Positions 53,770-61,844 of a DNA stretch of 64,000 nucleotides are shown here, piece by piece. Position 1 is the stretch's first letter, and each line of letters opens with the position of its first letter. The position numbers and the translations under genes are program-made. Source of the stretch: Chitinophaga pendula (GTDB lineage: Bacteria; Bacteroidota; Bacteroidia; Chitinophagales; Chitinophagaceae); NCBI RefSeq assembly GCF_020386615.1, contig NZ_CP077769.1, positions 5,939,501 to 6,003,500 of the forward strand. Reading direction: 5' to 3'. The notes beneath the pieces are model-generated. The model searched no databases. It was not told where the DNA came from and saw only the letters and a program-made list of their open reading frames with translations.

Positions 53770-54210
53770 ATGACAGATGAACACTACATGCAGCAGGCCC
53801 TCCGGGAAGCCCGCCTCGCATTCGACAAAGGAGAAGTACCCATAGGCGCTATAGTCGTACAAAGCGGACAAATCATCGGCAGAGGCCACAACCAGGTCGA
53901 ACTGCTCAATGACTGTACCGCCCATGCTGAAATGTTAGCACTCACAGCAGCTTTCAATACACTTGGCAGCAAATACCTGATGGAAGCAACCCTCTACGTC
54001 ACACTGGAACCTTGCCTCATGTGCGCCGGCGCACTCTATTGGAGCAAAATAGGCCGTATCGTATACGCCGCAGCAGACGAAAAGAACAGCTATCGCCGCA
54101 GCACCGGCGACAACTCCCCCTTCCATCCAAAAACCAAACTGGAAAAAGGCCCTTGTGAAGAACAAAGCCTGCAACTCGTGAAGACCTTCTTCACCCAACG
54201 CAGGAAATAG
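53770..54210 (+). CDS. tadA: tRNA-specific adenosine(34) deaminase TadA
   Basis: This 146-residue zinc-dependent deaminase converts A34 to inosine in tRNA-Arg(ACG). The zinc and catalytic motif is H52-A-E54 (in CTAHAEMLAL, about 49-58) with P81-C-L-M-C85 (TLEPCLMCAGALYWSKIGRI). The N-terminus MTDEHYMQQALREARLAFDK and the closing basic tail are also typical of TadA; length is standard. General nucleoside deaminases share these motifs, so TadA is inferred mainly from length and the PCLMCAGA(L) form. It starts 6 bp after ligA and is followed by a LOG-family gene after 24 bp. Confidence 0.88.
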   Translation: MTDEHYMQQALREARLAFDKGEVPIGAIVVQSGQIIGRGHNQVELLNDCTAHAEMLALTAAFNTLGSKYLMEATLYVTLEPCLMCAGALYWSKIGRIVYAAADEKNSYRRSTGDNSPFHPKTKLEKGPCEEQSLQLVKTFFTQRRK

Positions 54211-54234
54211 CTCAACGTAAAATGTGACGTAAAT

Positions 54235-54819
54235 ATGAAAAGCATTACCGTATTCTGTGGCTCCAGCTCAGGCAACGACAGGATATATGAAGAACAAGCC
54301 TACCTCTTAGGCAAAACACTGGCTACACAAAATATCATTGTAGTATACGGTGGCGCCCGAGTAGGCCTCATGGGCGCCGTCGCCAACGGCGCACTCGAAG
54401 CTGGCGGAAAAGTGATCGGCGTACTGCCACACTTCCTCGGCAGCAAAGAGATCGCTCATACCGGCCTCACACAACTCATCATGGTAGATACCATGCATGA
54501 ACGTAAAACCAAAATGCACGAACTCTCCGATGGCGTCATCGCACTCCCCGGCGGATTCGGCACCATGGAAGAATTTTTCGAAATGCTCACTTGGGCCCAG
54601 CTGGGACTACATAAATACCCGGTAGCATTACTCAATATCAATGGCTTCTACGATGGCCTCCTGCAACTCACAGACAACATGACGCAGGCCGGCCTCCTCA
54701 AACCCATCAACCGCGACATGATGCTGTCTGCAGACAATATCCCCGTATTACTTGCCTTGATGGAAGCCTATAAAGCTCCCAATGTCCCCAAGTGGATATC
54801 CTCCGAAGAAAAAACCTGA
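54235..54819 (+). CDS. LOG-family protein (TIGR00730 Rossmann fold)
   Basis: This 194-residue nucleotide-binding protein is related to cytokinin riboside 5'-monophosphate phosphoribohydrolases (LOG) and bacterial YvdD/PpnN-type enzymes that remove the base from nucleotides such as AMP. Motifs: VFCGSSSGND (about 5-14), VVYGGARVGLMGAVANGALE (about 35-54), and the diagnostic PGGFGTMEEFFEMLTWAQLG (about 101-120), the PGGxGTxxE motif of LOG. It lies 24 bp after tadA in the same run, with a hairpin following. The true substrate in this organism is unknown. The ATG at 54235 gives the standard N-terminus. Confidence 0.87.
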   Translation: MKSITVFCGSSSGNDRIYEEQAYLLGKTLATQNIIVVYGGARVGLMGAVANGALEAGGKVIGVLPHFLGSKEIAHTGLTQLIMVDTMHERKTKMHELSDGVIALPGGFGTMEEFFEMLTWAQLGLHKYPVALLNINGFYDGLLQLTDNMTQAGLLKPINRDMMLSADNIPVLLALMEAYKAPNVPKWISSEEKT

Positions 54820-54830
54820 TCTCATCACCA

Positions 54831-54862
54831 CCCGGTCGTTCATCCGCCAATGTACGACCGGG
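54831..54862 (+). terminator. GC-rich hairpin after the LOG-family gene
   Basis: CCCGGTCGT (54831-54839) pairs exactly with ACGACCGGG (54854-54862), loop 14 bases, 11 bp past the stop codon. No T tract follows (CTATATG), so termination would be weak; it may instead separate the operon from the gene at 54884. Confidence 0.45.
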
Positions 54863-54883
54863 ACTATATGCAATCTGTAGCCA

Positions 54884-56191
54884 ATGGCGCAACAACATTT
54901 TTCCTTTCCCATCATCAATATGCCGCTCGTATGGTCCTCCGTAGCGATCATACCCCTGCTCATACTGGGCTCCGCAGTACTCTCCGTCGAAGTTGAGATC
55001 AACGTAGGCTGGATCATAGGCTTCGCCATCACCCTACTGCTGGCCTTTACCGTACTCCTCCTACGCTACGGATTCCTGAAAGAAGAGATCACCCTCGATC
55101 AACACTATATCACCTCCGCCCGCTATGGCGACATCCCCTTGGAAGATATCAAAAAAGCATATTCACCCTGGGCCTATTCCAAACCTTCCCTGAAGCTCAA
55201 ACTCAACAACAGCCGCTCCGTCGCCTGGTACCTCAACAGCTCCAACCGCGGCCTGCTAGCCAACACCAAAGAAGACCTGGACACCTTCTGGAGCTTCCTC
55301 ACCGCCTTGGAAAAACACATGGCCAAACTGGATAACAAAAAAATACCCTCCCCACAAAAAGTAACAACAAAAAAACAAACCACTCCCACCCCCGTCTCCG
55401 GACAACTCAAAGACATTACCGCCAAAGGTGGCAAAATCACCTGGGCAGTACCTCTGGGCTTTATATTAGCCGTCCTCTTCATGATCAGGGCCTGCGGCCC
55501 CAAATGGTTCGGTAGCCAGCCCGATATCGGAAAACTTAAACGTAGCTCCGAATACATGTTCAATTACTACCGGCAGGAAATGCAGGACTCCCTCCGGGAA
55601 CGCATGAAAACAGAAGGAGAACTCTTCCTGTATACGAACGACACGGCCGCTACCCTCCGGCTCCTGCCACGCATAAATACCGACAATCCGCTCAATATCG
55701 AGCTGTTTCAATATTCACAGGCCAACGCCGACATGCGGAAATTCCTGGATAGTCCCCGCTCAGCACCATTATATCCCTACCTCATCACCGTCGACTCCGC
55801 CGTCATCCGGCTGCATAAAGGCATCACCGCCTACTCAGATAGCAGCGACCAGCAACTGCTACTATGCGCCTACGATCCGGAACAACGCATCAAAGTATCC
55901 CGCCTCACCGACGATACCACCACCATGCCCTTCCGCGTCAACTGGAGCATCCCCCTGCACGATACCACTCAATTAAACACCGCCTTTGCCAAAAGCTTCC
56001 CGGGTATTAATATCCTGCTGGCCCAGGCACGGCTACGACCCTCCTTCCATATCTATATGGTCGGCCAGGCTCGCCACAACATCAGCAAAGAAAGATTTCA
56101 AACCGCCATATACGAACTGAACCGTCTGCTCCATAAATCTCAAGTAGATTCCAATACCTTCCATTGGAAAACAGAGAACCGCCAGCCATAA
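54884..56191 (+). CDS. Unrecognised membrane protein with three predicted helices
   Basis: I do not recognise this 435-residue protein. Visible features: two adjacent hydrophobic segments near the N-terminus (about 14-34, VWSSVAIIPLLILGSAVL, and 40-62, VGWIIGFAITLLLAFTVLLL); then a soluble segment with a possible PH-like or DUF-type pattern (EEITLDQHYITSARYGDIPL, residues about 69-88, reminiscent of bacterial PH-domain proteins); a Pro/Thr/Lys-rich linker (about 145-175); a third helix (about 186-205, WAVPLGFILAVLFMIRACGP); and a C-terminal region of about 225 residues, mostly polar. The last part has no obvious motif. Topology suggests that the C-terminal half is periplasmic. It follows the ligA run by 64 bp and precedes the GH43 gene by 51 bp, but neither neighbour hints at a role. 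Confidence 0.72.
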   Translation: MAQQHFSFPIINMPLVWSSVAIIPLLILGSAVLSVEVEINVGWIIGFAITLLLAFTVLLLRYGFLKEEITLDQHYITSARYGDIPLEDIKKAYSPWAYSKPSLKLKLNNSRSVAWYLNSSNRGLLANTKEDLDTFWSFLTALEKHMAKLDNKKIPSPQKVTTKKQTTPTPVSGQLKDITAKGGKITWAVPLGFILAVLFMIRACGPKWFGSQPDIGKLKRSSEYMFNYYRQEMQDSLRERMKTEGELFLYTNDTAATLRLLPRINTDNPLNIELFQYSQANADMRKFLDSPRSAPLYPYLITVDSAVIRLHKGITAYSDSSDQQLLLCAYDPEQRIKVSRLTDDTTTMPFRVNWSIPLHDTTQLNTAFAKSFPGINILLAQARLRPSFHIYMVGQARHNISKERFQTAIYELNRLLHKSQVDSNTFHWKTENRQP

Positions 56192-56242
56192 AACTTTCTC
56201 ATCTTCTCTTGTGAGAATTTCTATTTTAGTGCAAATGATTTT

Positions 56243-57232
56243 ATGATGAAGAAGTATGTTTTGTCTGGGCTTTGTTCCATCATCATGTATGCCTCCGCAG
56301 CCGCGCAAGCACCGGCTCCAAAGAAGACGTCCGGCAACCCCGTGTTCCCGGGTTGGTACGCCGATCCCGAAGGCATCGTCTTTGGCAAACAGTATTGGAT
56401 ATTTCCTACTTACTCCGCACGGTACGAAGAGCAGGTATTCTTCGACGCCTTCTCTTCCAAAGACCTCGTAAACTGGAAAAAACACAAACACATATTGGAT
56501 ACCCAACACGTATCCTGGGCTAAAATAGCCATGTGGGCGCCCGCCGTCGTAGAGAAAGATAAACGTTACTACCTCTTCTTCGGCGCCAACGACATACACA
56601 ATCCTAAAAAAGAGGTCGGCGGTATAGGTGTAGCCGTAAGTGATAAACCACAAGGTCCCTATAAAGACTACCTGGGCAAACCCCTCATCGGCGAAATCTA
56701 CAATGGCGCACAACCCATCGATCAGTTTGTATTTAAAGATAAAGATGGACAGTACTATATCATCTACGGCGGATGGGGACATTGCAACATCGCCCGGCTC
56801 AAACCCGATTTTACCGGCCTGCTCCCCTTCCCCGATGGTACCACCTACAAAGAGATCACACCGGAAAAATATGTAGAAGGGCCTTTTATGTTCATCCGCA
56901 ACGGCAAATACTATTTCATGTGGTCAGAAGGCGGATGGGGCAGCCCCGACTACAGCGTCTCTTATGCCATCGCCGATTCCCCCATGGGCCCCTTCAAACG
57001 GCTGGATAAAATCCTGCAGCAGGACCCAGAGGTAGCTACCAGCGCCGGCCACCACTCCGTGATACAAGTACCTGGGAAAGACAAATGGTATATCGTCTAT
57101 CACAGACGCCCCCTGGGCGATACACATCGCGACCACCGCGCCACCTGCATCGACGAAATGCACTTCGACAACAATGGCAGAATACTACCGGTGAAGATGA
57201 CCAAAGACGGCGTACAAGCACAACCGTTATGA
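56243..57232 (+). CDS. Secreted GH43-like five-bladed beta-propeller glycosidase
   Basis: This 329-residue exported enzyme has a signal peptide (MMKKYVLSGLCSIIMYASAA, cleaved after AQA). The GH43 fold shows NPVFPGWYADPEGIVFGKQY (about 33-52), in which the Asp of YADPE is the expected base; a second acidic site in AQPIDQFVFKDKDG (about 155-168, pKa-modulating Asp); and ITPEKYVEGPFMFIRNGKYY (about 206-225) with the likely acid Glu. The final YIVYHRRPLGDTHRDHRATC is also typical. Likely targets are arabinan or xylan side chains, but GH43 subfamilies vary and I cannot assign one. The ATG at 56243 is preceded by an A+T-rich stretch. It ends next to a bidirectional terminator facing the SPFH gene. 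Confidence 0.85.
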   Translation: MMKKYVLSGLCSIIMYASAAAQAPAPKKTSGNPVFPGWYADPEGIVFGKQYWIFPTYSARYEEQVFFDAFSSKDLVNWKKHKHILDTQHVSWAKIAMWAPAVVEKDKRYYLFFGANDIHNPKKEVGGIGVAVSDKPQGPYKDYLGKPLIGEIYNGAQPIDQFVFKDKDGQYYIIYGGWGHCNIARLKPDFTGLLPFPDGTTYKEITPEKYVEGPFMFIRNGKYYFMWSEGGWGSPDYSVSYAIADSPMGPFKRLDKILQQDPEVATSAGHHSVIQVPGKDKWYIVYHRRPLGDTHRDHRATCIDEMHFDNNGRILPVKMTKDGVQAQPL

Positions 57233-57255
57233 TAACAACCGTATATAAAAAAAGT

Positions 57256-57291
57256 AAAGGCCTCATGATCGCTTACATCATGAGGCCCTTT
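57256..57291. terminator. Bidirectional terminator between GH43 and SPFH genes
   Basis: GGCCTCATGAT (57259-57269) pairs perfectly with ATCATGAGGCC (57277-57287), loop 7 bases, flanked by AAA on one side and CTTT on the other. It serves the two convergent genes. Confidence 0.75.
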
Positions 57292-57309
57292 GTTATAATA
57301 ACATAGCAA

Positions 57310-58245
57310 TTATCTGCCCTTCTGCGGCTCCATCAGCTTGTTCATACCCATCATCTGATGCATGGTGTGCTCCATCCCCTCAGAAGAACCGTCCAGGAAG
57401 ATCACATTCCCCTTGGAGTTCTCAGAGAAATGTTTGATCGCTTCCGTCCACATGGAAAACAGGATAACAGAGGTATCCAGGTTAGCCTGCTGCATCTCCT
57501 TGGCAGCCATAGTCATACCCTTAGCGACCTCTTCACGGAACAATGCCACCCCTTGTCCACGCAGTTGCGCAGCTTGCCGCTCCGCTTCCGCCGCAATCTT
57601 GATCGCGTTACCATCCGCTTCCGCCGCTTTCGTCTTCGTAATCAGTAATGCCTGCCCTTCATTCTCTGCCGCAGCCTTCAGGTTATTAGACGATACCACC
57701 TGCGCCATCGACTTCATAATCACATCATCAAAAGTAATATCATTCATCTGCAGATCCTGCAAATGATACCCCCAGTCCTCCAGCGTCTTGTCAATCTGCT
57801 CCTTCACATGCTCCGTAATATCGCGCCTTAATCCTAATACCTCCGCTTGGCGCTTGGTAGCCACAAAACCTCGGATAGATCCCTCGATCGTACGCACCAG
57901 CGCCTGCATGAAACTACGCTCATCCATAAACTTGAACGCCACATTTTTGATCGTCTCCTCCTGCTGGTTCCATACAGAATACAACAGCATCGCCTTAAAA
58001 TATACATTGGCCTGGTCGATCGTAATCGCCTGAAATTCTAACTCTACCGACCGGTTCTGGATCGATACCCGCTTGAACACCTTTTCTATCAACGGCACCT
58101 TCCAGTTCAACCCCGGCGAAAGTATCCGGTTATACTTTCCGAAAATAGTGGTCACAGCAATCGTACCTTGCTGTACCGTAACAAAACTGGTCAGTATGAC
58201 CAGCAATACCAGCAACAGGCCGGCCATCATAAATACATTCAACAT
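57310..58245 (-). CDS. SPFH/band-7 membrane protein (stomatin/slipin-like)
   Basis: This 311-residue membrane protein has one N-terminal hydrophobic segment (about 5-28, FMMAGLLLVLLVILTSFVTV) followed by an SPFH domain (about 30-190): VQQGTIAVTTIFGKYNRILS, NWKVPLIEKVFKRVSIQNRS and FMDERSFMQALVRTIEGSIR are typical. A long Ala/Glu/Lys coiled coil (about 205-250, AENEGQALLITKTKAAEADG) follows, as in stomatin-type assemblies. These proteins form membrane ring scaffolds; many partner with NfeD proteases, but no nfeD gene is seen here, which makes it an orphan of that type. The C-terminus is Met-rich (MEHTMHQMMGMNKLMEPQ). Monocistronic; convergent with the GH43 gene. Confidence 0.85.
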   Translation of the reverse strand: MLNVFMMAGLLLVLLVILTSFVTVQQGTIAVTTIFGKYNRILSPGLNWKVPLIEKVFKRVSIQNRSVELEFQAITIDQANVYFKAMLLYSVWNQQEETIKNVAFKFMDERSFMQALVRTIEGSIRGFVATKRQAEVLGLRRDITEHVKEQIDKTLEDWGYHLQDLQMNDITFDDVIMKSMAQVVSSNNLKAAAENEGQALLITKTKAAEADGNAIKIAAEAERQAAQLRGQGVALFREEVAKGMTMAAKEMQQANLDTSVILFSMWTEAIKHFSENSKGNVIFLDGSSEGMEHTMHQMMGMNKLMEPQKGR

Positions 58246-58477
58246 AGGGAATAATGTTTGTGGTGTCTACGACAAAACTTTTCTACAGGCACTCGTCGAA
58301 TCGGGGCCATGACAACATAAATATAATAAAAATTAATACTGGTGAAGCATTTGAAGAAAGACTACACACCAGCACACCGTACAGAAGGACACCGTCAATA
58401 AGATTTGGGGTAAAAGACAAACAATGGACGAAAAGGCTGAGCTTAAAAATACAACGAATGAAAAATACAATAACTTT

Positions 58478-58687
58478 TCAGACCCTTTGCTTGCTTCTGA
58501 AATATATAAAAGCGTCGTCTAGTTCTATTTGTTTTAATTGGTAAGCCAAACGCGTCCTGAGATCTTCTGTCTCCTCTTTAATCTTACTGTATTGAAGTTT
58601 TAACGTTTGGTACCGTGTTACGATCTCTTCTGCTGTCGCAGTATCGTCCAGTTGTAGGATAATAAATGCTCTTTCGTCGGTTATCAT
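58478..58687 (-). CDS. 69-residue J-domain-like small protein lacking HPD
   Basis: This small cytoplasmic protein begins MITDERAFIILQLDDTATAE, then EIVTRYQTLKLQYSKIKEET, which follows the J-domain pattern 'LGLxxxATxxEIKxAYRxLAxxYHPD' over helices I-II. The His-Pro-Asp tripeptide needed to stimulate DnaK is replaced by S-K-I, so it would be a J-like protein without DnaK activation. The C-terminal half (DLRTRLAYQLKQIELDDAFI) is helical and charged. ATG at 58687; the coding look is good (balanced composition, clear helix pattern). It is transcribed in parallel with, and downstream of, the PAS-LuxR gene, across a 181-bp gap. The function is unknown. Confidence 0.6.
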   Translation of the reverse strand: MITDERAFIILQLDDTATAEEIVTRYQTLKLQYSKIKEETEDLRTRLAYQLKQIELDDAFIYFRSKQRV

Positions 58688-58868
58688 AGTGATAGGGGTA
58701 TTACATCTAAAAATCTTTCCCTTGGTTAATAAAAAAACTATAAAATTCAGTCTTTGATTGTGTGCACTAAATTAGTAGACTTTAAAAAGCGGGCAAATAC
58801 CCAACCTTGGGTATTTTTGATAAAAAATGGTCAAAATCAGACACTTTTGAAAATTGCTGGGGGGCAAT

Positions 58869-59573
58869 CTATTGATAACCAACCTTCCGGGCCAGGGCAA
58901 TCAGCTCAGTAGTGTTCCTTACCTTGAGCTTTAACCGGATGTTCTTACGATGGGTCTCTACAGTATAACGGCTAAGGTTAAGCGTTTGTGCAATCTCTTT
59001 GTTATTCAGCCCCTTTACCGCCAATTCCAGTACATCCTTCTCCCGGGCCGTCAATTTATTAAGTAAATTCTCATTCTGCCGGCGTAACACCTCCCGCATC
59101 GCCTCCGCCAGCTGCTCGTTCGTATCGATAGCTACCGAAAGATCCAGGAAAGCACAGATCACCTCCCGTACCCCACCATACTCATCCCGCGTAAAGGGAA
59201 CCGCCAACCCCACCAGCCATCGCCAGTCATCCTGACCCCGCTTCCGGATACGGGTCACCCCGCCAAATAAATTCTTGTTGTCCTTAAATGACTGCTGCGC
59301 AATCGCCGCCAACTCAAAATCATCAGGATGCATGATCTCCCGGAAAAAACCCATCCCCATATCAGCCATTTCCTCCAGGCTAAACCCGGTCGCTTCTTCC
59401 ATCCCCTGGTTACACCAGTTGACCGTCTTTTGGGCATTATCTGAGGTATACAACATAGCCGGCACATGATGCAGGATGTCTTCCAGTCGTTGAATGCGTG
59501 TCCTTAATTGCTCATTTTGCTCTATTAAGGCATTGAGGGATTGGTGCCGCTCCATATCCGAATCTGTCTGCAT
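58869..59573 (-). CDS. PAS-domain LuxR-family transcriptional regulator
   Basis: This 234-residue regulator has an N-terminal coiled-coil-like stretch (ALIEQNEQLRTRIQRLEDIL, about 15-34), a PAS_3-type sensor domain (about 36-150: MLYTSDNAQKTVNWCNQGME, FSLEEMADMGMGFFREIMHP, RIRKRGQDDWRWLVGLAVPF), and a C-terminal LuxR helix-turn-helix (about 172-230: LTAREKDVLELAVKGLNNKE, IAQTLNLSRYTVETHRKNIR). No receiver domain is present, so it is not an ordinary two-component regulator. The ligand is unknown; the Bacteroidota contain many PAS-LuxR proteins of this layout. Start at the ATG at 59573; the ATG at 59555 would also be possible. No clear promoter match is present upstream. Confidence 0.85.
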   Translation of the reverse strand: MQTDSDMERHQSLNALIEQNEQLRTRIQRLEDILHHVPAMLYTSDNAQKTVNWCNQGMEEATGFSLEEMADMGMGFFREIMHPDDFELAAIAQQSFKDNKNLFGGVTRIRKRGQDDWRWLVGLAVPFTRDEYGGVREVICAFLDLSVAIDTNEQLAEAMREVLRRQNENLLNKLTAREKDVLELAVKGLNNKEIAQTLNLSRYTVETHRKNIRLKLKVRNTTELIALARKVGYQ

Positions 59574-60067
59574 ACATTAAGTTTTAAACAAACAATAGTG
59601 AACAATCCATACACGCACAGTAAATCAGCTCCGCCAGTTCCTTGAGAAGATACAACAGGCATACACGCCCTTACTTACGAAAAAAACCTACCAAAGGGTT
59701 GCTCGACCCTGGTAAAAGACATACGCTTGTACCCTATTCCCCTTTTAGTTGTGATAACGTATATACGTAAATATAAAATAAAATCCAATATGTACAACGT
59801 CTCCCCGACAGGCAGGCCAGGGGTCACAAACACAGGAAACCGACCTACACCCCGATGAGGCAAAAACTACCCTCCTCACCGTCAATACCCTAAAGTCTCC
59901 TTCCCTAAAAGCCACAGTACTATACCGTGAAGGTACATAAAACCCGGCATCAGCGCAGCATAATAGCGCCTCCTCCACGCCCGCGTTTGATATTTAATAG
60001 ATTAGGCGTTAAATTTGATGGCCTATAAAAAGGAACATTATTATTTAATCCATAAAAAAAATAAGTT
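59574..60067. other. 494-bp gap between PAS-LuxR gene and sodA
   Basis: The only supported element is the sodA promoter at 59986-60017. The other 400 bp contain no CDS, RNA or hairpin that I could support; two short frames on the minus strand (to 59978) look like chance. Confidence 0.55.
59986..60017 (+). promoter_or_regulatory. Complete Bacteroidota-type promoter of sodA
   Basis: TTTG (59986-59989) and TAAATTTG (60010-60017) are 20 bp apart, a full match to the Bacteroidota housekeeping promoter. The start codon at 60068 follows after 50 bp, leaving a leader of roughly 45 bases. Confidence 0.82.
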
Positions 60068-60676
60068 ATGGCATTTACACTTCCGAGCTTACCTTATGCT
60101 ACTGACGCACTGGAGCCACACTTCGATAAAACCACTATGGAAATCCACCATGGTAAACATCACCAGGCTTACGTAGACAACCTCAACAAAGCGGTAGCCG
60201 GTACCGAAAACGAAAATAAATCCCTCGAAGAACTGGTTGCCCAAGCCGGTAAAATCAGCCCCGCCGTTAGAAACAATGGCGGCGGTCACTGGAACCACAG
60301 CTTCTTCTGGCAAATATTAGCCCCCAACGCTGGTGGCACCCCCTCCGGCAAACTGGCAGATGCCATCAACAGCGCTTTCGGCTCCTTCGAAGCATTCCAG
60401 GAAAAATTCGCCGCAGCCGGCGCTACCCGCTTCGGCTCCGGATGGGCATGGCTCATCGTAAAAGATGGCAAACTGGAAGTAACCTCCACTCCCAACCAAG
60501 ACAACCCCCTCATGGATGTAGCCGAAGTAAAAGGCACCCCCATCCTCGGCGTTGACGTATGGGAACACGCTTACTACCTCAAATACCAAAACCGCCGCCC
60601 GGAATACCTCAAAGCTTTCTGGAACGTGGTAAACTGGAACGAAGTATCCAAACACTTCGAAGCAGCTGGCAAATAA
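60068..60676 (+). CDS. sodA: Fe/Mn superoxide dismutase
   Basis: This 202-residue cytoplasmic enzyme dismutates superoxide. All four metal ligands are visible: His27 ([17 protein letters not shown]), His77 ([11 protein letters not shown]), and Asp163 and His167 ([20 protein letters not shown]). The family-wide DVWEHAYY signature lies at 163-170. Iron and manganese forms cannot be separated safely by eye, so sodA is a convention and sodB remains possible. The gene has a full promoter upstream and a strong terminator downstream, and is therefore a single-gene unit. The ATG at 60068 is the natural start, and it is preceded by an A+T-rich leader. Confidence 0.95.
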   Translation: MAFTLPSLPYATDALEPHFDKTTMEIHHGKHHQAYVDNLNKAVAGTENENKSLEELVAQAGKISPAVRNNGGGHWNHSFFWQILAPNAGGTPSGKLADAINSAFGSFEAFQEKFAAAGATRFGSGWAWLIVKDGKLEVTSTPNQDNPLMDVAEVKGTPILGVDVWEHAYYLKYQNRRPEYLKAFWNVVNWNEVSKHFEAAGK

Positions 60677-60713
60677 TAACCATCGATACCCTCCACAGGG
60701 TACCGATCATAAC

Positions 60714-60745
60714 AAAAAAGGCTGATCCGCAGATCAGCCTTTTTT
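60714..60745 (+). terminator. Terminator of sodA
   Basis: AAAAAAGGCTGATC (60714-60727) pairs with GATCAGCCTTTTTT (60732-60745), a 14-bp perfect stem with a 4-base loop and T tract, 38 bp beyond the sodA stop codon. Confidence 0.9.
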
Positions 60746-60780
60746 ATACCCCCTCACTAGATAACATACCCCAATCTCTC

Positions 60781-60901
60781 CTATAGCTCTCCTGTATCAT
60801 TCCTATAGCATTCGTATAACCATTGTATAAGCTAGGCATATAGTTGCATATACAATGCTTATACAACGCTTATACAACCTATATGCAACAAGTATGCAAC
60901 T
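60781..60901. repeat. 11-bp-phased degenerate repeat array, about 11 units
   Basis: Eleven successive 11-mers can be laid in phase from 60781 to 60901. Examples: CTATAGCTCTC, CTGTATCATTC, CTATAGCATTC, GTATAACCATT, GTATAAGCTAG, CATATACAATG, CTTATACAACG, CTTATACAACC. A TAT(A) core recurs at each turn. The later units include two exact copies of GCTTATACAA (60857, 60868), two of TATGCAAC (60882, 60893), and an inverted copy TTGTATAAGC at 60823. It lies between the sodA terminator and the DUF1080 terminator. It may be a protein-binding array, a bent-DNA element or a decaying tandem repeat. Confidence 0.55.
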
Positions 60902-60971
60902 TACTGTCTGTCAATAACATATCATTCCCCTTACTGCTTATCATGATCCCCCCTTTTTCTTGTCCACCAAA

Positions 60972-61000
60972 TAAAACAGGCCGGCCATTGGCCAGCCTGT
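60972..61000 (-). terminator. Terminator of the DUF1080/Gfo-Idh operon
   Basis: ACAGGC (60976-60981) pairs with GCCTGT (60995-61000), and GGCC within pairs with GGCC again, giving a long stem with one mismatch and a loop ATT. On the minus strand TTTTATTTGG follows. It lies 43 bp after the DUF1080 stop codon. Confidence 0.7.
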
Positions 61001-61042
61001 CCGTTATTTCCAGCTGTAGAAAGGATGTCTTACCCCAACGAC

Positions 61043-61831
61043 CTACAACTGCTTTAATTTCACATTCTTAAACCAGATCTCACTGCCGTGATCCTGCACA
61101 CAGATATGCCCCTTCTGCTTAGCGCCATATCCCTTCGCATCCTTCCACTTACCTTCCTGCTTGTGCTTCTTCCAGGCATCGCTGTTCATATCATATTCCG
61201 CTACCTTCTCCCCGTTCAGCCAGTGCTCCACATGCCCCTTATTCACAATAATACGGGTATGGTTCCACTCACCCACTGGCTTGGCTGCCAGCTTCAACGG
61301 AGGATCCATCGCATAGTTAGCACCCGTCTTCTGCCAGTTCTCCAACTTCTCTGGGAAATTTTCATCATCTATCAGCTGGTACTCAGGGCCACTCAGGTAA
61401 GACGCATCGTACTCCTCATTCACCATATACAGGATACCACTGTTCCCCTTCGGCGCTATCTTCCAATCCGTCGCAAACTCAAAATTCTCGTATTCATCTG
61501 TAGTGATCAGGTCCCCGCGTTTATCGCTTTTGTCAGTCTCACTACCCAGACAGTGTAAAGTACCGTTATCTACCGTCCAGCTATTGGATGGCTTATTCTT
61601 GTACATACGCCAGCCATCCAGGTTCTGCCCGTTAAAGAGCAACTTCCACCCTTCCGCTTTCTCCGCGTCCGTCAGCGTGTTCGCAGCACTGGTGTCCGTA
61701 GGCACGACCGTTCCGGCAGTATCTACAGTAACCGCCGCCGAATCCTTGCCGGTTTCCGTACCCGCACCGCCCCCACAAGCCGCTACAGCCATGGTCATCA
61801 CAGACAGCGCAGGAATGATTAGTTTCTTCAT
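61043..61831 (-). CDS. DUF1080-family lipoprotein (3-keto-glycoside hydrolase/lyase-like)
   Basis: This secreted lipoprotein has 262 residues. Signal peptide MKKLIIPALSVMTMAVAACG with lipidated Cys19 is followed by a Thr/Ala-rich linker (about 25-50). The DUF1080 jelly-roll (about 60-262) shows GWKLLFNGQNLDGWRMYKNK, DGTLHCLGSE-type (here DNGTLHCLGSE) and GNSGILYMVNEEYDASYLSG, all standard. The domain is annotated as 3-keto-disaccharide hydrolase, and Bacteroidota members have been reported to cleave 3-keto-glycosides; I rely on memory for this. The oxidoreductase gene directly upstream (13 bp away) could generate or use the 3-keto form, making a two-step route. The family is clear; exact substrate is not. 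Confidence 0.85.
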   Translation of the reverse strand: MKKLIIPALSVMTMAVAACGGGAGTETGKDSAAVTVDTAGTVVPTDTSAANTLTDAEKAEGWKLLFNGQNLDGWRMYKNKPSNSWTVDNGTLHCLGSETDKSDKRGDLITTDEYENFEFATDWKIAPKGNSGILYMVNEEYDASYLSGPEYQLIDDENFPEKLENWQKTGANYAMDPPLKLAAKPVGEWNHTRIIVNKGHVEHWLNGEKVAEYDMNSDAWKKHKQEGKWKDAKGYGAKQKGHICVQDHGSEIWFKNVKLKQL

Positions 61832-61844
61832 GATGTTACTGTTT

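Noticed and set aside
56033..56782. 249-codon minus-strand frame opposite the end of the unknown membrane protein and the GH43 gene
   Set aside because: It is antisense to two genes with clear signals and has no recognisable domain.
60781..60901. CRISPR array
   Set aside because: The repeats are 11 bp and contiguous, without unique spacers of constant length, and no cas gene is present in the window.
60844..61071. 75-codon plus-strand frame through the 11-bp-phased array
   Set aside because: It encodes a repeat-derived N-terminus, crosses the DUF1080 terminator and overlaps the end of that gene.
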